A stretch of 30,734 nucleotides of DNA from Thioalkalivibrio sp. (GTDB lineage Bacteria > Pseudomonadota > Gammaproteobacteria > Ectothiorhodospirales > Ectothiorhodospiraceae), in assembly GCA_007136145.1 (NCBI GenBank), contig SLHN01000077.1, positions 1-30,734 on the forward strand. Direction: 5' to 3'. The notes beneath the pieces are model-generated. The model was not told the origin of the DNA and did no database searches. It was given only the letters and a program-made list of their open reading frames with translations. A program made the position numbers and the translations under genes. Position 1 is the first letter of the stretch; every line of letters begins with the position of its first letter. Shown one piece after another: positions 1 through 9,436 of this stretch.

Positions 1-1767
1 ACTCCGCCAGCCCGATGCTCCCTCGGGGAGCGATTGCAGCGCGCCCATATAGATCGCAGTGACGATGAACAGGCTGGACCACAGGAACAGGGCCACCTCG
101 CCGGGAACCACCCGCTCCAGCAGCCAGACCCCCATCGCCAGCAGCCCAACCCCGAATACGGCCTTGACCGTATCCATCCACGGGCCAGCCTTCGGCAGGA
201 TCCTGCCGGCCGAAGTGCCGATGGCCAGCAGCGGGGCACCCATGCCCATGCTCAGCGCGAACAGCGCGATGCCGCCGAGTACCGCGTCCCCGGTCTGGCT
301 GATGTAGAGCAGCGCACCCACCAAAGGAGCGGTTACACAGGGGCCGACGATCAGTGCGGCCAGGAAGCCCATGATCGCCGCGCCAACCAGGGTACCCCCC
401 TCCTGCTTGTTGCTGATGTTCGCCAGGCGGCTTTGGATGCCCGAGGGCATCTGCAGCTCGTAGAATCCGAACATGGACATCGCCAGCGCGATGAAAACCA
501 GGACGAATCCTCCGATGATCCAGGGGTTCTGGAACGCGGCCTGCAGATTGGCCCCCGCCAATCCGGCGAAGACCCCGGCCAGGGTGTACGTGAACGCCAT
601 CGCGAGGACGAAGGCCAGCGAGATGAAGAACGCCTTGCGGGTAGTCAGATTCTTCTGGCCAACGATGATGTTGGACAGGATCGGGATCATCGGGAACACG
701 CAAGGGGTGAAAGTCAACAGCAGTCCGAAGCCGAAGAAGGCCAGTGCGACCAGCCAGATACGTCCATCGGCGAGCTGGGCCGCGATGCGATCCTGTTCGG
801 TCACGGGCCCCTCGTCGGCGGCGACTCTCCCGGTTCCGGTCGCGGGCAGGTCGGTTGCTTCGTCGGCGAGGGTTGCCGCGAATGCGACCGCGACGTCCTG
901 GGTCAGCGGTGGGTAACAGACACCGAGATCGGCACAGCCCTGATAATCGACAGCGAGGACGATTTCCGCGACGTCGTCGGCACTGCGCAGTACCGGAACC
1001 AGAATCTCGACGCTGTCCCGGTAGATTTCCGTCTCCCCGAAAAATTCGTCCTCGATCAGAGTGCCGTCGGGGGGATTCACCGGTCCGAGTTCTATGCCTT
1101 CACCTTCCGCGATGCGGAACCCCAGCTTGTCGCGGTACAGGTAATATCCATCGGCAATGTCGAACCGGACGATGACCGCATTCTGGCTGATCGCACGCGC
1201 ACTGGCCGCGAACGCGATTTCGGGTTCGAGCAGTTCGCTCTGTTCGCCAAAATCACCGGTGATCGCCCCGAGCGCCTCGAGCGCACTGCGCCCGCGCGTT
1301 GGCTGCGCGGGCGCGGCTGGGAGCGCCGGCAGGTTCAGGCTGACGGTCTGAAAATGCGGCGGGTAACAGACGCCCAGGTCAGCACAACCCTGCGAGCGCG
1401 CGGTAAGCTCGATGTTGCGGCTGGTTGCGGCCAATATGGGCAGCTCGATATCGATCCGGTGGCGGTAAGTCTCCACCCTCCCGAAGAATTCGTCCTCCTT
1501 GACCGTGCCGTCGGGGATACGCGGCTCGCCGAGCTCCAGGCCGCTGCTTTCCGGGGTAAACCGGAATTGTTCCCGGTACATGTAATACCCTTCGGCGATA
1601 TTCCAGCTGACCCGGATGCTGTTAGCATCGATGACCTCGGCTTCGATTGCGAAGGCAACGTCGGGATCGAGCAGGTCGTCCTCGAACAGGGCCGTTGCCA
1701 GCGCCGGGATCAGGGCCAGTATCAGGAACGGAAGGGTCAACCAGTGGCGCAGCGTCATCGGGTGCAT
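1..1767 (-). CDS. dsbD: DsbD, thiol:disulfide interchange protein with two alpha domains (3' end truncated)
   Basis: Cytoplasmic-to-periplasmic electron carrier: it takes electrons from thioredoxin through the membrane and passes them to periplasmic disulfide reductases. The window holds 589 residues. A signal peptide covers about residues 1-26. A first alpha (DsbD N-terminal) domain spans about 27-147 with the pair C128/C134 in GCADLGVCYPP; a second, homologous alpha domain spans about 180-298 with C278/C284 in the same motif. The membrane beta domain follows from about 337, with its two redox cysteines in TFTPCVFPM (C356) and VGPCVTAPL (C477). The C-terminal thioredoxin (gamma) domain should lie outside the window. 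E. coli DsbD has one alpha domain, so the duplication is unusual. The ATG at 1758 forms an ATGA overlap with the cutA stop; an in-frame ATG at 1767 is equally possible. cutA-dsbD adjacency is also seen in E. coli. Confidence 0.95.
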   Translation of the reverse strand, partial: MHPMTLRHWLTLPFLILALIPALATALFEDDLLDPDVAFAIEAEVIDANSIRVSWNIAEGYYMYREQFRFTPESSGLELGEPRIPDGTVKEDEFFGRVETYRHRIDIELPILAATSRNIELTARSQGCADLGVCYPPHFQTVSLNLPALPAAPAQPTRGRSALEALGAITGDFGEQSELLEPEIAFAASARAISQNAVIVRFDIADGYYLYRDKLGFRIAEGEGIELGPVNPPDGTLIEDEFFGETEIYRDSVEILVPVLRSADDVAEIVLAVDYQGCADLGVCYPPLTQDVAVAFAATLADEATDLPATGTGRVAADEGPVTEQDRIAAQLADGRIWLVALAFFGFGLLLTFTPCVFPMIPILSNIIVGQKNLTTRKAFFISLAFVLAMAFTYTLAGVFAGLAGANLQAAFQNPWIIGGFVLVFIALAMSMFGFYELQMPSGIQSRLANISNKQEGGTLVGAAIMGFLAALIVGPCVTAPLVGALLYISQTGDAVLGGIALFALSMGMGAPLLAIGTSAGRILPKAGPWMDTVKAVFGVGLLAMGVWLLERVVPGEVALFLWSSLFIVTAIYMGALQSLPEGASGWRS

Positions 1768-2087
1768 TGTCGAATCCAATCGAGATAATCGGGCAGGCCC
1801 GCCGTGATCGGCAGGGCAATGATTTCCGGCGTGTCATAGGGATGCCGCCGCAGCAGCCATTCCTGCAATTCGGGATAACGTGCGGCCGACGTCTTGATCA
1901 GCAGGGTACTTTCCCGAGCCTGCTCGATCTGTCCCTGCCAAAGGTACACCGACGTACCCATGGGAAGTATATGGACACACGCGGCCAGCTGTTGTTCCAC
2001 CATCTCGTTCGCGATCCGCCCGGCCTCGCTGTCGTGGTCGACTGTCGTGATCACCAGCAGGTGCTCGGATGATGTCGGCGCGCTCAT
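1755..2087 (-). CDS. cutA: CutA1 divalent cation tolerance protein
   Basis: Small trimeric PII-like protein of 110 residues, the usual CutA1 size, linked genetically to copper and divalent cation tolerance though its biochemical role is unsettled. Family hallmarks are visible: a VITTVDH-like first strand, the Cys in AACVHI (C37), the WQGQIE segment, LLIKT, and the HPYDTPEIIALPI block near the C-terminus. It lies 20 bp after the adaptor gene and its stop codon overlaps the start region of dsbD, so it is probably cotranscribed and translationally coupled to dsbD. Confidence 0.95.
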   Translation of the reverse strand: MSAPTSSEHLLVITTVDHDSEAGRIANEMVEQQLAACVHILPMGTSVYLWQGQIEQARESTLLIKTSAARYPELQEWLLRRHPYDTPEIIALPITAGLPDYLDWIRQCTR

Positions 2088-2107
2088 GTCTCCATGCCTG
2101 GTTGCGA

Positions 2108-2902
2108 TCAGTCCAGAGCCGGCAGCGTGATGTGGGCACTCTGGCCTGCCCGAAGCGCCGCGGTCTCGGGAGGGGAAAACACGATATCCAGGCGGTAGCC
2201 GGGGCCGAAACCGATATCCTTGATCTCCCAGCCAATCGCGGCCACGGATCCGTCGAACACGTCTCCGCCACCGAGGCGCACACGGGCCGACTGACCCAGT
2301 TGCAGTCGGCCTGCAACATTCGCGTCCACAGTGGTTGTTGCTCGCATTGGGTCGCCGCTGCCTAGCGTGGCAAGGACCGGCGGTGCCAGGGCGGGGCTTA
2401 CGGCCTCTCCAGGAGTCACGGTTACCGACAGCACCCGGGCCGTGGCCGGTGCGCGAATTTGGCTGTCGTCGAGGTCGATGCGGATTTTCCGCAAGTCCGC
2501 ATCGACCTTATCGATGCGCGCCGAAGCCATCGCTTTCTGGATCCGAGCCAATTCGAGTTCGCGGATGGCGATCAGGGTACGATCATAGAGTTCCTCCGCA
2601 CGCGAGACCTCGCGATCGGCTTCGGCGAGTTCCAGTCGCAGGCGTGCCCGTTCCGCTTCCAGTCCACGGGCATCGGCCTGCAGGCGGCGGGTATCGAGAT
2701 TGAACAGGACTTGATCCTTTTCCACCTGGTCGCCCGGCTTGATCCGCACTTCGCGAACCAGTCCTGCCAGCGGCGTGGAGATCACGTACCGTTCGCCCCA
2801 GTCGAGGCGGGCATCCAGTTCATCCGCGACCGCGGGTAGCGGCACGGACAAACCGAGCGCGATCAGAACGGTGGCAAGTGCGAGGTTGCGGGTTCGGCCC
2901 AT
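2108..2902 (-). CDS. HlyD/RND-type periplasmic adaptor (membrane fusion protein)
   Basis: Periplasmic adaptor of about 264 residues, short for the family. It has a signal peptide (about 1-25), a biotinyl-lipoyl half-motif (GLVREVRIKPGDQVEKDQVL), an alpha-helical hairpin rich in Ala, Glu and Arg (about residues 75-150), the returning lipoyl half (IRAPATARVLSV) and a beta-barrel domain. Start chosen at 2902 because GGAG lies 8 nt upstream and a signal peptide follows directly; a longer open frame to 2953 would overlap tolC. The partner outer-membrane channel is encoded 14 bp upstream, but no inner-membrane pump (ABC, RND or MFS) is encoded nearby, so the substrate cannot be inferred. A role in metal or thiol export would suit the neighbours but is only a guess. 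Confidence 0.85.
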   Translation of the reverse strand: MGRTRNLALATVLIALGLSVPLPAVADELDARLDWGERYVISTPLAGLVREVRIKPGDQVEKDQVLFNLDTRRLQADARGLEAERARLRLELAEADREVSRAEELYDRTLIAIRELELARIQKAMASARIDKVDADLRKIRIDLDDSQIRAPATARVLSVTVTPGEAVSPALAPPVLATLGSGDPMRATTTVDANVAGRLQLGQSARVRLGGGDVFDGSVAAIGWEIKDIGFGPGYRLDIVFSPPETAALRAGQSAHITLPALD

Positions 2903-2915
2903 GGTTACGACTCCA

Positions 2916-4337
2916 TCAGGGATCGGGAGGGAAAACGCGCAGGGTCGGATCACCTACCAGCAGGGCGAGGCGTTCGAACGCCACCGCCAGTGCGTATTCG
3001 GTTTCCGCGTGAAAATGCGCGGCAGCGCTTTGCTGGACCATTGAGTCACCCAGATCGGCACGCTCCTCCCTGTCATAAAGTGCGCGTGCCCGGTCGATGT
3101 ACAGTTCTCGAAAATCCATGCGGGCCAGGGCCTCGTCGCGTTGGATCAAAAGGGACTCGATCTCGAAGAAGATCTCCCGCAATGCCGTCCGCACCTCACT
3201 CATCGTGTGGGCGAGGTCGGCTTCGGCAAGATGACGCTGGGCGGTCGCCTGACCGACGGCGGCGCTCCGGCGACCGCCCTGGTAGAGCGGGATTTCGAGG
3301 ATCAGTGCGGCCATGGCAGGGTTACGATCCCCTCCGAACTCACGTTGCCATGCACCGATCTGTGCTTCCGCGCGCAATCGTGGCCGGTATTGGGCACGCG
3401 CGGCCTCGGTACTGCGTTGCGCTGCCTCGATCCGCATTCTGCGGATGGCGATCTCGGGATTACCGCTGTCGATCAACTCGAGCAGCGTGCCCAGATCCGG
3501 AAGCTCAGGTAGTGGCAATGGCAACGGTGGTGCGAGCACCTGCGCGGGCGCTTGGTCGGGCCGGTTAAGTGCCTCCGCGAGATCGGCCCGGGCTTTCCGC
3601 TGCCCTAGCTGAGCGCGGGCGCGCTTCGCGCGCGCCGTCTGATAGCTGGCTTCCAACTCGAACATGTCGATGTCGGAAACCTGTCCCAGTTCATTCCTGT
3701 TCCGGGCACGATTGAGGGTTACAAAGGCTGAGGCCATCGCCTCGTTGTCGCGGACAAAGCTCAGGTCGGCCAGAAGGACATCGAAATAACGCTGGATCAC
3801 GGTTAACCGGTGTTCGGTATACGCCAGTTCTTCCTCGGCGAGTCTGGCGGCAACCGTTCGTTCATGCGCGGCGATCCGGCTGCTGCTGTGTCCGAAGTCG
3901 GTGAGCAGCTTCCGCGCCACCACCGCTGCCCTGGAATCATCATTGCTATCGTCGGGCGCATGGTCATTGGGGTCGATCCACCTGGCCTCGAGATGGGCAT
4001 CGACTGTCAGGTCATTGGCAGCCTTTTCAGCTGCGAGGTTTTGTTCGGCCTGACGGCGCAGGGCGCGTGCCCTTTGCAGGGCCGGATGTTCGGCCTCGAT
4101 GGCGGCCAAGGCAGTTTCGAGCCGCAAGGGTTGAGGCAGCGGCTCGGCGCTGGCCAGCGCCGGTGACGGACCTGGTGCGCCAAGTAGGGCAGCGATGATC
4201 GCTAGCGTCATGGCTGCGCGAGCATGCCACCGGGGGCGCGCTATACCAGGCCGTTTTGGCCCGAATGTCTCGGTGCGCCGCGGCAGGTTGATGACCGGTT
4301 TGCTGTCGTCACGCATGCACCTGCTGCCACGAACCAT
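2916..4337 (-). CDS. TolC-family outer membrane efflux protein
   Basis: Outer-membrane factor of a tripartite exporter. The protein shows the tandem TolC/OEP layout: LRLETALAAIEAEHPALQRARA at the start of repeat one, long amphipathic helices, and a second repeat beginning near the DLGTLLELIDSGNPEIAI region, each followed by barrel strands. Total length is about 470 residues. The start is uncertain: GTG 4355, ATG 4352, ATG 4337 (GGAG 9 nt upstream, chosen here), ATG 4316 and ATG 4211 are all in frame; the last places the hydrophobic signal segment (TLAIIAALLG) at the very N-terminus. It lies directly downstream of the thioredoxin-like gene and upstream of the adaptor gene, in one apparent operon. 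Confidence 0.88.
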   Translation of the reverse strand: MVRGSRCMRDDSKPVINLPRRTETFGPKRPGIARPRWHARAAMTLAIIAALLGAPGPSPALASAEPLPQPLRLETALAAIEAEHPALQRARALRRQAEQNLAAEKAANDLTVDAHLEARWIDPNDHAPDDSNDDSRAAVVARKLLTDFGHSSSRIAAHERTVAARLAEEELAYTEHRLTVIQRYFDVLLADLSFVRDNEAMASAFVTLNRARNRNELGQVSDIDMFELEASYQTARAKRARAQLGQRKARADLAEALNRPDQAPAQVLAPPLPLPLPELPDLGTLLELIDSGNPEIAIRRMRIEAAQRSTEAARAQYRPRLRAEAQIGAWQREFGGDRNPAMAALILEIPLYQGGRRSAAVGQATAQRHLAEADLAHTMSEVRTALREIFFEIESLLIQRDEALARMDFRELYIDRARALYDREERADLGDSMVQQSAAAHFHAETEYALAVAFERLALLVGDPTLRVFPPDP

Positions 4338-4366
4338 GTCGCTTCGCTCCATCACCTACCGGAATA

Positions 4367-4909
4367 CTATCGTGCTTCACGCTTGAAGCGCGTGAAGTTC
4401 ATGTGCTGGTAGTGTCCATCGGCGACAAATTCGCCAAGCTGCAGGAATTCACGGACGTCCCGCGTTGCCCCGGTGAAGCGCGTAATCGGTTCGCCGTCCA
4501 GGTTGAAGAACTGAAATACAGGGGTTGCCCGCACCCGGAATTCGCGGAAAGCGAAGTCGGATTGACGCATCGTCCTGCCCTGAAAATCGGTGATTTCGAC
4601 ATCGCCCTCCACATCAACGCTGAAAACCGCGAAATGCTCCCGGAAATAGTCCTGAACCTCGGGCTGATTGAGTACCTGCTGCTTCATTCGATGGCAGAAC
4701 GGGCATTCATCCATTTCGAAGAAGATCAGTACACCCTGCTTGCCATCCGCGCGGGCATCTTCAAGTTCCTCCTGGAAGTCCCCGAAGGTTGGCTGGAAGA
4801 AGTGAATGTAGGGGTCGCGCGGTTCGGTAGCGGCAAACAACGAAAATGAGGCCAAGGCAATCACAAACAGCGCAAAACGCGGGATGATCCGGGAGGCTTG
4901 GGCGATCAT
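4367..4909 (-). CDS. SoxW-like periplasmic thioredoxin-fold protein
   Basis: Secreted thioredoxin-fold protein of 180 residues with an N-terminal signal/anchor segment (about residues 10-27) and a CPFC active site (C69/C72) in the context EMDECPFCHRMK. The cis-proline loop is visible as RATPVFQFF. This pattern resembles SoxW and related thioredoxins that keep periplasmic thiols reduced in sulfur oxidisers. DsbD, encoded four genes downstream, is the likely electron donor (inference). Start fixed at 4909 by AGGAG 8 nt upstream; the longer open frame to 5077 has no such support. It is the first gene of the minus-strand unit running through tolC, the adaptor, cutA and dsbD. Confidence 0.85.
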   Translation of the reverse strand: MIAQASRIIPRFALFVIALASFSLFAATEPRDPYIHFFQPTFGDFQEELEDARADGKQGVLIFFEMDECPFCHRMKQQVLNQPEVQDYFREHFAVFSVDVEGDVEITDFQGRTMRQSDFAFREFRVRATPVFQFFNLDGEPITRFTGATRDVREFLQLGEFVADGHYQHMNFTRFKREAR

Positions 4910-5416
4910 GCAGGAACTCCTGACGTCTCTGAACGGGCATTGCGATTGTAACGTCCGCGCGATTCCGATACCGGTACGGTTGGTCGGAAGAAACAACGGA
5001 TGACCAGTGCGGTTTTGGCGATCGGGCAAGGTTTCCGCGCCAGCCCCAACGCATTCGAACGGGGATTCCAGGGTCACCGGACCACGTTCTGGTCAGTCGC
5101 TAGGACGTGTGCGTGTTCCGGAAAATTCCACGCCAACCATCATGGCCAGCGGCCACTTCTGACGACGCAAGACATGGCGCGCCAATGAGCGCAGCGAGTT
5201 ACTTCGTTCGAAGCACGGGATCCTCGGGGGTATGGCCGGCGTGGTTTCGGTGCGGCTGGCTACGCCTCATGGCACTCTACGGGACGCGCTTTCCCTTTGC
5301 CCGACTGTCCCGCCCGTATCTGGCGTCTGGTGGTGCTTTGTTGCCCGTGGAGCACGGAACTCGACAGCAGTGGGCGAAGAATGTTGCAATGCCGGAGTAC
5401 TGCTTTGGAGCCATAG
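4910..5416. other. Intergenic region between divergent thioredoxin and fxsA genes
   Basis: This 507-bp stretch must hold the promoters of both flanking genes. I cannot pick a convincing -35/-10 pair on either strand. The only recognisable structure is the dispersed repeat copy at 5181-5283. Open frames here lack ribosome-binding sites and family resemblance. Confidence 0.6.
5181..5283 (+). repeat. Dispersed intergenic repeat, copy 1 (degenerate)
   Basis: About 100 bp that matches, on the opposite strand, the region 10443-10556. Shared blocks in the same order: AATGAGCGCAGCGA, CGTTCGA, a G-rich stretch, CGGCGTGGT(T/A)TCGGTGCGG, CGCC, and GGCAC-CT. In this copy the right arm of the inverted repeat seen in copy 2 (AATTGCACC) has decayed. 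A one-base indel in the most conserved part breaks the reading frame between copies, so the unit is not peptide-coding. It resembles the palindromic intergenic elements common in gammaproteobacteria. Confidence 0.75.
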
Positions 5417-5881
5417 ATGCGCAGTCCCCTGATACCCGTGTTCCTTTTTCTCGGTGCCGTGCTGCTGGAAATCTTCGGTTTTGCCTGGGTAGGTGGCGCC
5501 GTCGGTGCCCTGTCGACCGTGGCGCTGGTCGTCGTGACCGCGGCCATCGGGCTCTGGATTTTCCGCATACAGGGGCTCGCGCACTGGCAGCGAATGCAGG
5601 GCATGCTGTCGCGAGGCGAGTTGCCAGCGAGTGATCTGCTCGAGGGATGGCTGTTGATGCTGGCGGCAATATTGTTGCTGCTCCCCGGGTTTTTCTCTGA
5701 TGCGGCCGGGTTCGTGTTACTGGTTCCCCCGGTTCGGTCCGAAGTGGCGGCCTGGTTGCTGAAGCGGCGTTCCGTGTGGGTGGCCGCGGCGCGCAACTCC
5801 ACCACCGCTCGTGGTGAGACCATCGAAGGCGAATACCGGAAGCGGGAAAACGAACGCCTGCGGGACAAGCAGGATCAGTAG
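5417..5881 (+). CDS. fxsA: FxsA family membrane protein
   Basis: Cytoplasmic-membrane protein of 154 residues. FxsA (suppressor of F exclusion of phage T7) is known by overexpression phenotype only; its normal role is unknown. The sequence shows the family pattern: an N-terminal pair of helices (PLIPVFLFLGAVLLEIFGF and the following Val/Ala-rich helix), a short amphipathic loop with the LSRGELPASDLLEG motif, a third hydrophobic region (LMLAAILLLLPGFFSD) and a charged tail. GGAG sits about 8 nt before the ATG. Its place upstream of groES mirrors the E. coli fxsA-groESL neighbourhood. Confidence 0.93.
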   Translation: MRSPLIPVFLFLGAVLLEIFGFAWVGGAVGALSTVALVVVTAAIGLWIFRIQGLAHWQRMQGMLSRGELPASDLLEGWLLMLAAILLLLPGFFSDAAGFVLLVPPVRSEVAAWLLKRRSVWVAAARNSTTARGETIEGEYRKRENERLRDKQDQ

Positions 5882-6040
5882 CGTGTATTGATTCCGGCTG
5901 GATTGTCCCCCTGGCATTGGTGCGGTTCGGTCATCGTCGCGTGGTGGCGGAAGCCGGGCCCTATTCTTCGCTACGGCGACGGGCTTACGCGAAATACGTG
6001 CTCCGTTCGGCCTTTCAGGCGCAATCTCTCCTTCAGCCCC

Positions 6041-6068
6041 TTGACAGCCTCGTCTTTGCTTCTATTAT
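6041..6068 (+). promoter_or_regulatory. Sigma-70 promoter of groESL
   Basis: TTGACA at 6041-6046 and TATTAT at 6063-6068 with a 16-bp spacer, close to consensus. The predicted start site (about 6075) lies inside the CIRCE element that follows, so HrcA binding would block initiation. Confidence 0.85.
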
Positions 6069-6094
6069 TAGCACTCGTTCGGGTCGGGTGCTAA
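6068..6094 (+). promoter_or_regulatory. CIRCE operator (HrcA binding site)
   Basis: TTAGCACTC-N9-GGGTGCTAA matches the CIRCE consensus TTAGCACTC-N9-GAGTGCTAA with one substitution. It starts on the last base of the -10 box and lies 63 bp before the groES start. Repression by HrcA, relieved by heat shock, is the expected regulation; hrcA itself is not in the window. Confidence 0.93.
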
Positions 6095-6157
6095 CAGCAT
6101 CCAGGCCGAATCCCCGTAAACCTTCTGAATAAGACCACTGGATAAGGAGTTCACCCC

Positions 6158-6448
6158 ATGAATCTGCGACCTTTGCATGATCGCGTCATCGTGAAGCGTA
6201 TGGAAGAAGAGCGCACCTCGCCGGGCGGGATCGTGATCCCCGACTCCGCGGCCGAAAAGCCCATCCGTGGCGAAGTCATCGCCGTTGGCAACGGGAAGAT
6301 TCTCGAGAATGGCGAAGTCCGCGCCCTGGACGTGAAGGCAGGCGACAAGGTCCTCTTCGGTAAGTACTCCGGAACCGAGGTGAAAGTCGATGGCAACGAC
6401 GTCCTGGTGATGCGCGAAGACGACATCATGGCGATCATCGAGGGCTGA
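6158..6448 (+). CDS. groES: GroES co-chaperonin
   Basis: Heptameric lid of the GroEL folding chamber, 96 residues, full length. It begins MNLRPLHDRVIVKR and includes the mobile-loop region (EEERTSPGGIVIPDSA) and the C-terminal strand DVLVMREDDIMAIIEG. AAGGAG precedes the ATG. groEL follows after 55 bp, with its own strong ribosome-binding site, so the two form the standard heat-shock operon. Confidence 0.98.
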   Translation: MNLRPLHDRVIVKRMEEERTSPGGIVIPDSAAEKPIRGEVIAVGNGKILENGEVRALDVKAGDKVLFGKYSGTEVKVDGNDVLVMREDDIMAIIEG

Positions 6449-6503
6449 GGCCCTCCCGCTGTCAGGTCACCCCAATCAATATGGTTCAGGAGAGAATTCT
6501 GCT

Positions 6504-8162
<1,659 letters not shown>

Positions 8163-8189
8163 GGCCTTTGCACGAATGTCCGGTAATGC

Positions 8190-8216
8190 AAGGCCCCGCT
8201 TCGGCGGGGCCTTTTC
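8190..8216 (+). terminator. Rho-independent terminator of groESL
   Basis: Perfect 8-bp stem GGCCCCGC / GCGGGGCC with a TTCG tetraloop, followed by TTTT. Confidence 0.93.
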
Positions 8217-8476
8217 GTTTCGCACCCCGGTCGCCGGGTGTACCGGGGGTTGCCTGAACCGCCACGGCTCTGTTGCAATCGTGTAACAAGCGTTGTCTTA
8301 TCGAGACGTTTTTTGCAATTTGGGGGTGCAAAACCTGCACCGTTGTGCCAATATCAAGGTGTTGCGGGAAAGCTATCGAATGTTGTTGTGGGCGAAAGGT
8401 TTGACCCGTGGAAGGTGCAAGGCAGTTGGGGGTCATTTTCCGGGTTACCCGGTTTACTTCTGAGGAGACTAAGAAT
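8217..8476. other. OmpA-family gene upstream region
   Basis: About 260 bp without a credible gene. It must hold the promoter of the downstream gene, but I cannot assign -35/-10 boxes with confidence. It contains the overlapping hairpins at 8311-8341. No sigma-54 GG-N10-GC site was found. Confidence 0.5.
8311..8341 (+). repeat. Two overlapping, mutually exclusive inverted repeats
   Basis: TTTTGCA (8311-8317) pairs with TGCAAAA (8327-8333), and GGTGCA (8325-8330) pairs with TGCACC (8336-8341). The two hairpins share the middle TGCA, so only one can form at a time. Either a leader-RNA switch or a multi-site operator is possible; position is 136 bp or more before the start codon. Confidence 0.5.
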
Positions 8477-9106
8477 ATGCAAAGCAGACTGATGAAGAAT
8501 TTTCTGGCGCTTTCGGTGGCCGCCCTGGTGATGGGCACCGCGGGAAGTGTTTCGGCAGCCGGTGGCTGCGCCAATGTCGTTGACGCTTCCGGAACCGTGG
8601 TGCGTGACAGTTCCGGAGAGTGTGTACGTTCCGGAACCTGGAAGGCCGAGAATGTCGGCCATCCAGGTTGTGCGGGATACATCGAGCCAGTCGCCGAAGC
8701 GCCGCCTCCGGCTCCCCCGGCCCCGGCTCCTGCTCCCCAGTTCACCACCACCACCCTGAGCGCCGAGACGCTGTTCGATTTCGACAGTGCCACGTTGCGT
8801 CCCCAGGGCCGTGATACGCTGCGGGGTCTGGCGGCCAGCCTGACCGCGGCCGATGCCACCTACACATCGGTTCTGGTCGAAGGTCACACCTGCTCCATCG
8901 GCCCGGAGGCCTATAATCAGGGTCTGTCCGAGCGGCGCGCGCAGAGCGTGGTGAACTACCTGGTCAGCCAGGGTATCCGCCCCGACGCCATCCGTATGGT
9001 GGGTTACGGTGAAACCCGTCCGACCGCCGACAACGCGACCCGTGCCGGCCGCGAACTGAACCGCCGAGTGGAAGTCACCACCGACGTTCGCAAGCGCGTC
9101 CAGTAA
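8477..9106 (+). CDS. OmpA-family envelope protein with unusual Cys at the peptidoglycan ligand position
   Basis: Secreted protein of 209 residues: signal peptide (about 1-27), a short Cys-containing region (C31, C49, C65), a Pro/Ala linker (about 74-88) and a C-terminal OmpA peptidoglycan-binding domain (about 95-205). The domain shows TLFDFDSATLRPQG, YNQGLSERRAQSVVNYL, and GYGETRP through GRELNRRVEV. There is no N-terminal beta-barrel. The motif normally read as GHTDxIG or GYTDRIG is GHTCSIG here: C139 replaces the Asp equivalent to E. coli OmpA D271, which binds diaminopimelate; the partner Arg (R154, equivalent to R286) is kept. GAGGAG precedes the chosen ATG; a longer open frame to 8408 lacks a signal peptide at its N-terminus. 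Confidence 0.92.
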   Translation: MQSRLMKNFLALSVAALVMGTAGSVSAAGGCANVVDASGTVVRDSSGECVRSGTWKAENVGHPGCAGYIEPVAEAPPPAPPAPAPAPQFTTTTLSAETLFDFDSATLRPQGRDTLRGLAASLTAADATYTSVLVEGHTCSIGPEAYNQGLSERRAQSVVNYLVSQGIRPDAIRMVGYGETRPTADNATRAGRELNRRVEVTTDVRKRVQ

Positions 9107-9154
9107 GTCGAAACCGGCGCGCGTTTCTTCCCGGCCCGGGGCCGGAAAGAGCGA

Positions 9155-9182
9155 GGGGGTCCCGCTTGCGGGACCCCTTTTC
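9155..9182 (+). terminator. Rho-independent terminator after the OmpA-family gene
   Basis: Perfect 10-bp stem GGGGTCCCGC / GCGGGACCCC with a two-base loop, followed by TTTT. It lies 49 bp after the stop codon. Confidence 0.92.
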
Positions 9183-9436
9183 ATTCGGACCTGCTTTCCA
9201 CATCGACTTGCTGTTGCTGAAGCTGCCCCCCGTCATGGTTGCGGCTGAACATGCGATTGCAGCAAGGAGTCGCCTTGCGGTTTCCCTGGTTGTCGAAATC
9301 TCAATGCAGCCGGCTCCGGTTCATGGGCAGGCAGCCGTTCGGACTTGGGCCGCACTCCAACGCGACTGGCGATGGGTACATCAGCCCGACAGCCTGCTAG
9401 AATCCTAGGGTCGAACCCACACACGAAGCCTCGTTC
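9183..9436. other. Upstream region of the sigma-54 activator gene
   Basis: About 250 bp with no supported gene. A TAGAAT hexamer about 40 bp before the activator start could be a -10 box, but no good -35 pairs with it. ATTGCAGC and AATGCAGC occur here and loosely resemble one arm of the inverted repeat at 16355-16389; too weak to call a site. Confidence 0.4.

Noticed and set aside
34..1788. Long open frame (584 codons) on the plus strand
   Set aside because: Antisense to dsbD; its translation is low-complexity, charged and resembles no family. Caused by high GC third positions.
5232..5432. Small peptide starting MAGVVSVRLATPHG, similar to one at 10315-10497 (MVGVVSVRFGFAPRH)
   Set aside because: The likeness comes from the dispersed DNA repeat; an indel shifts frame between copies, so it is not a conserved peptide.
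8222..8240. Second hairpin after groEL (CACCCCGG ... CCGGGTG)
   Set aside because: Imperfect stem with no U-tract; the terminator just upstream already explains the end.
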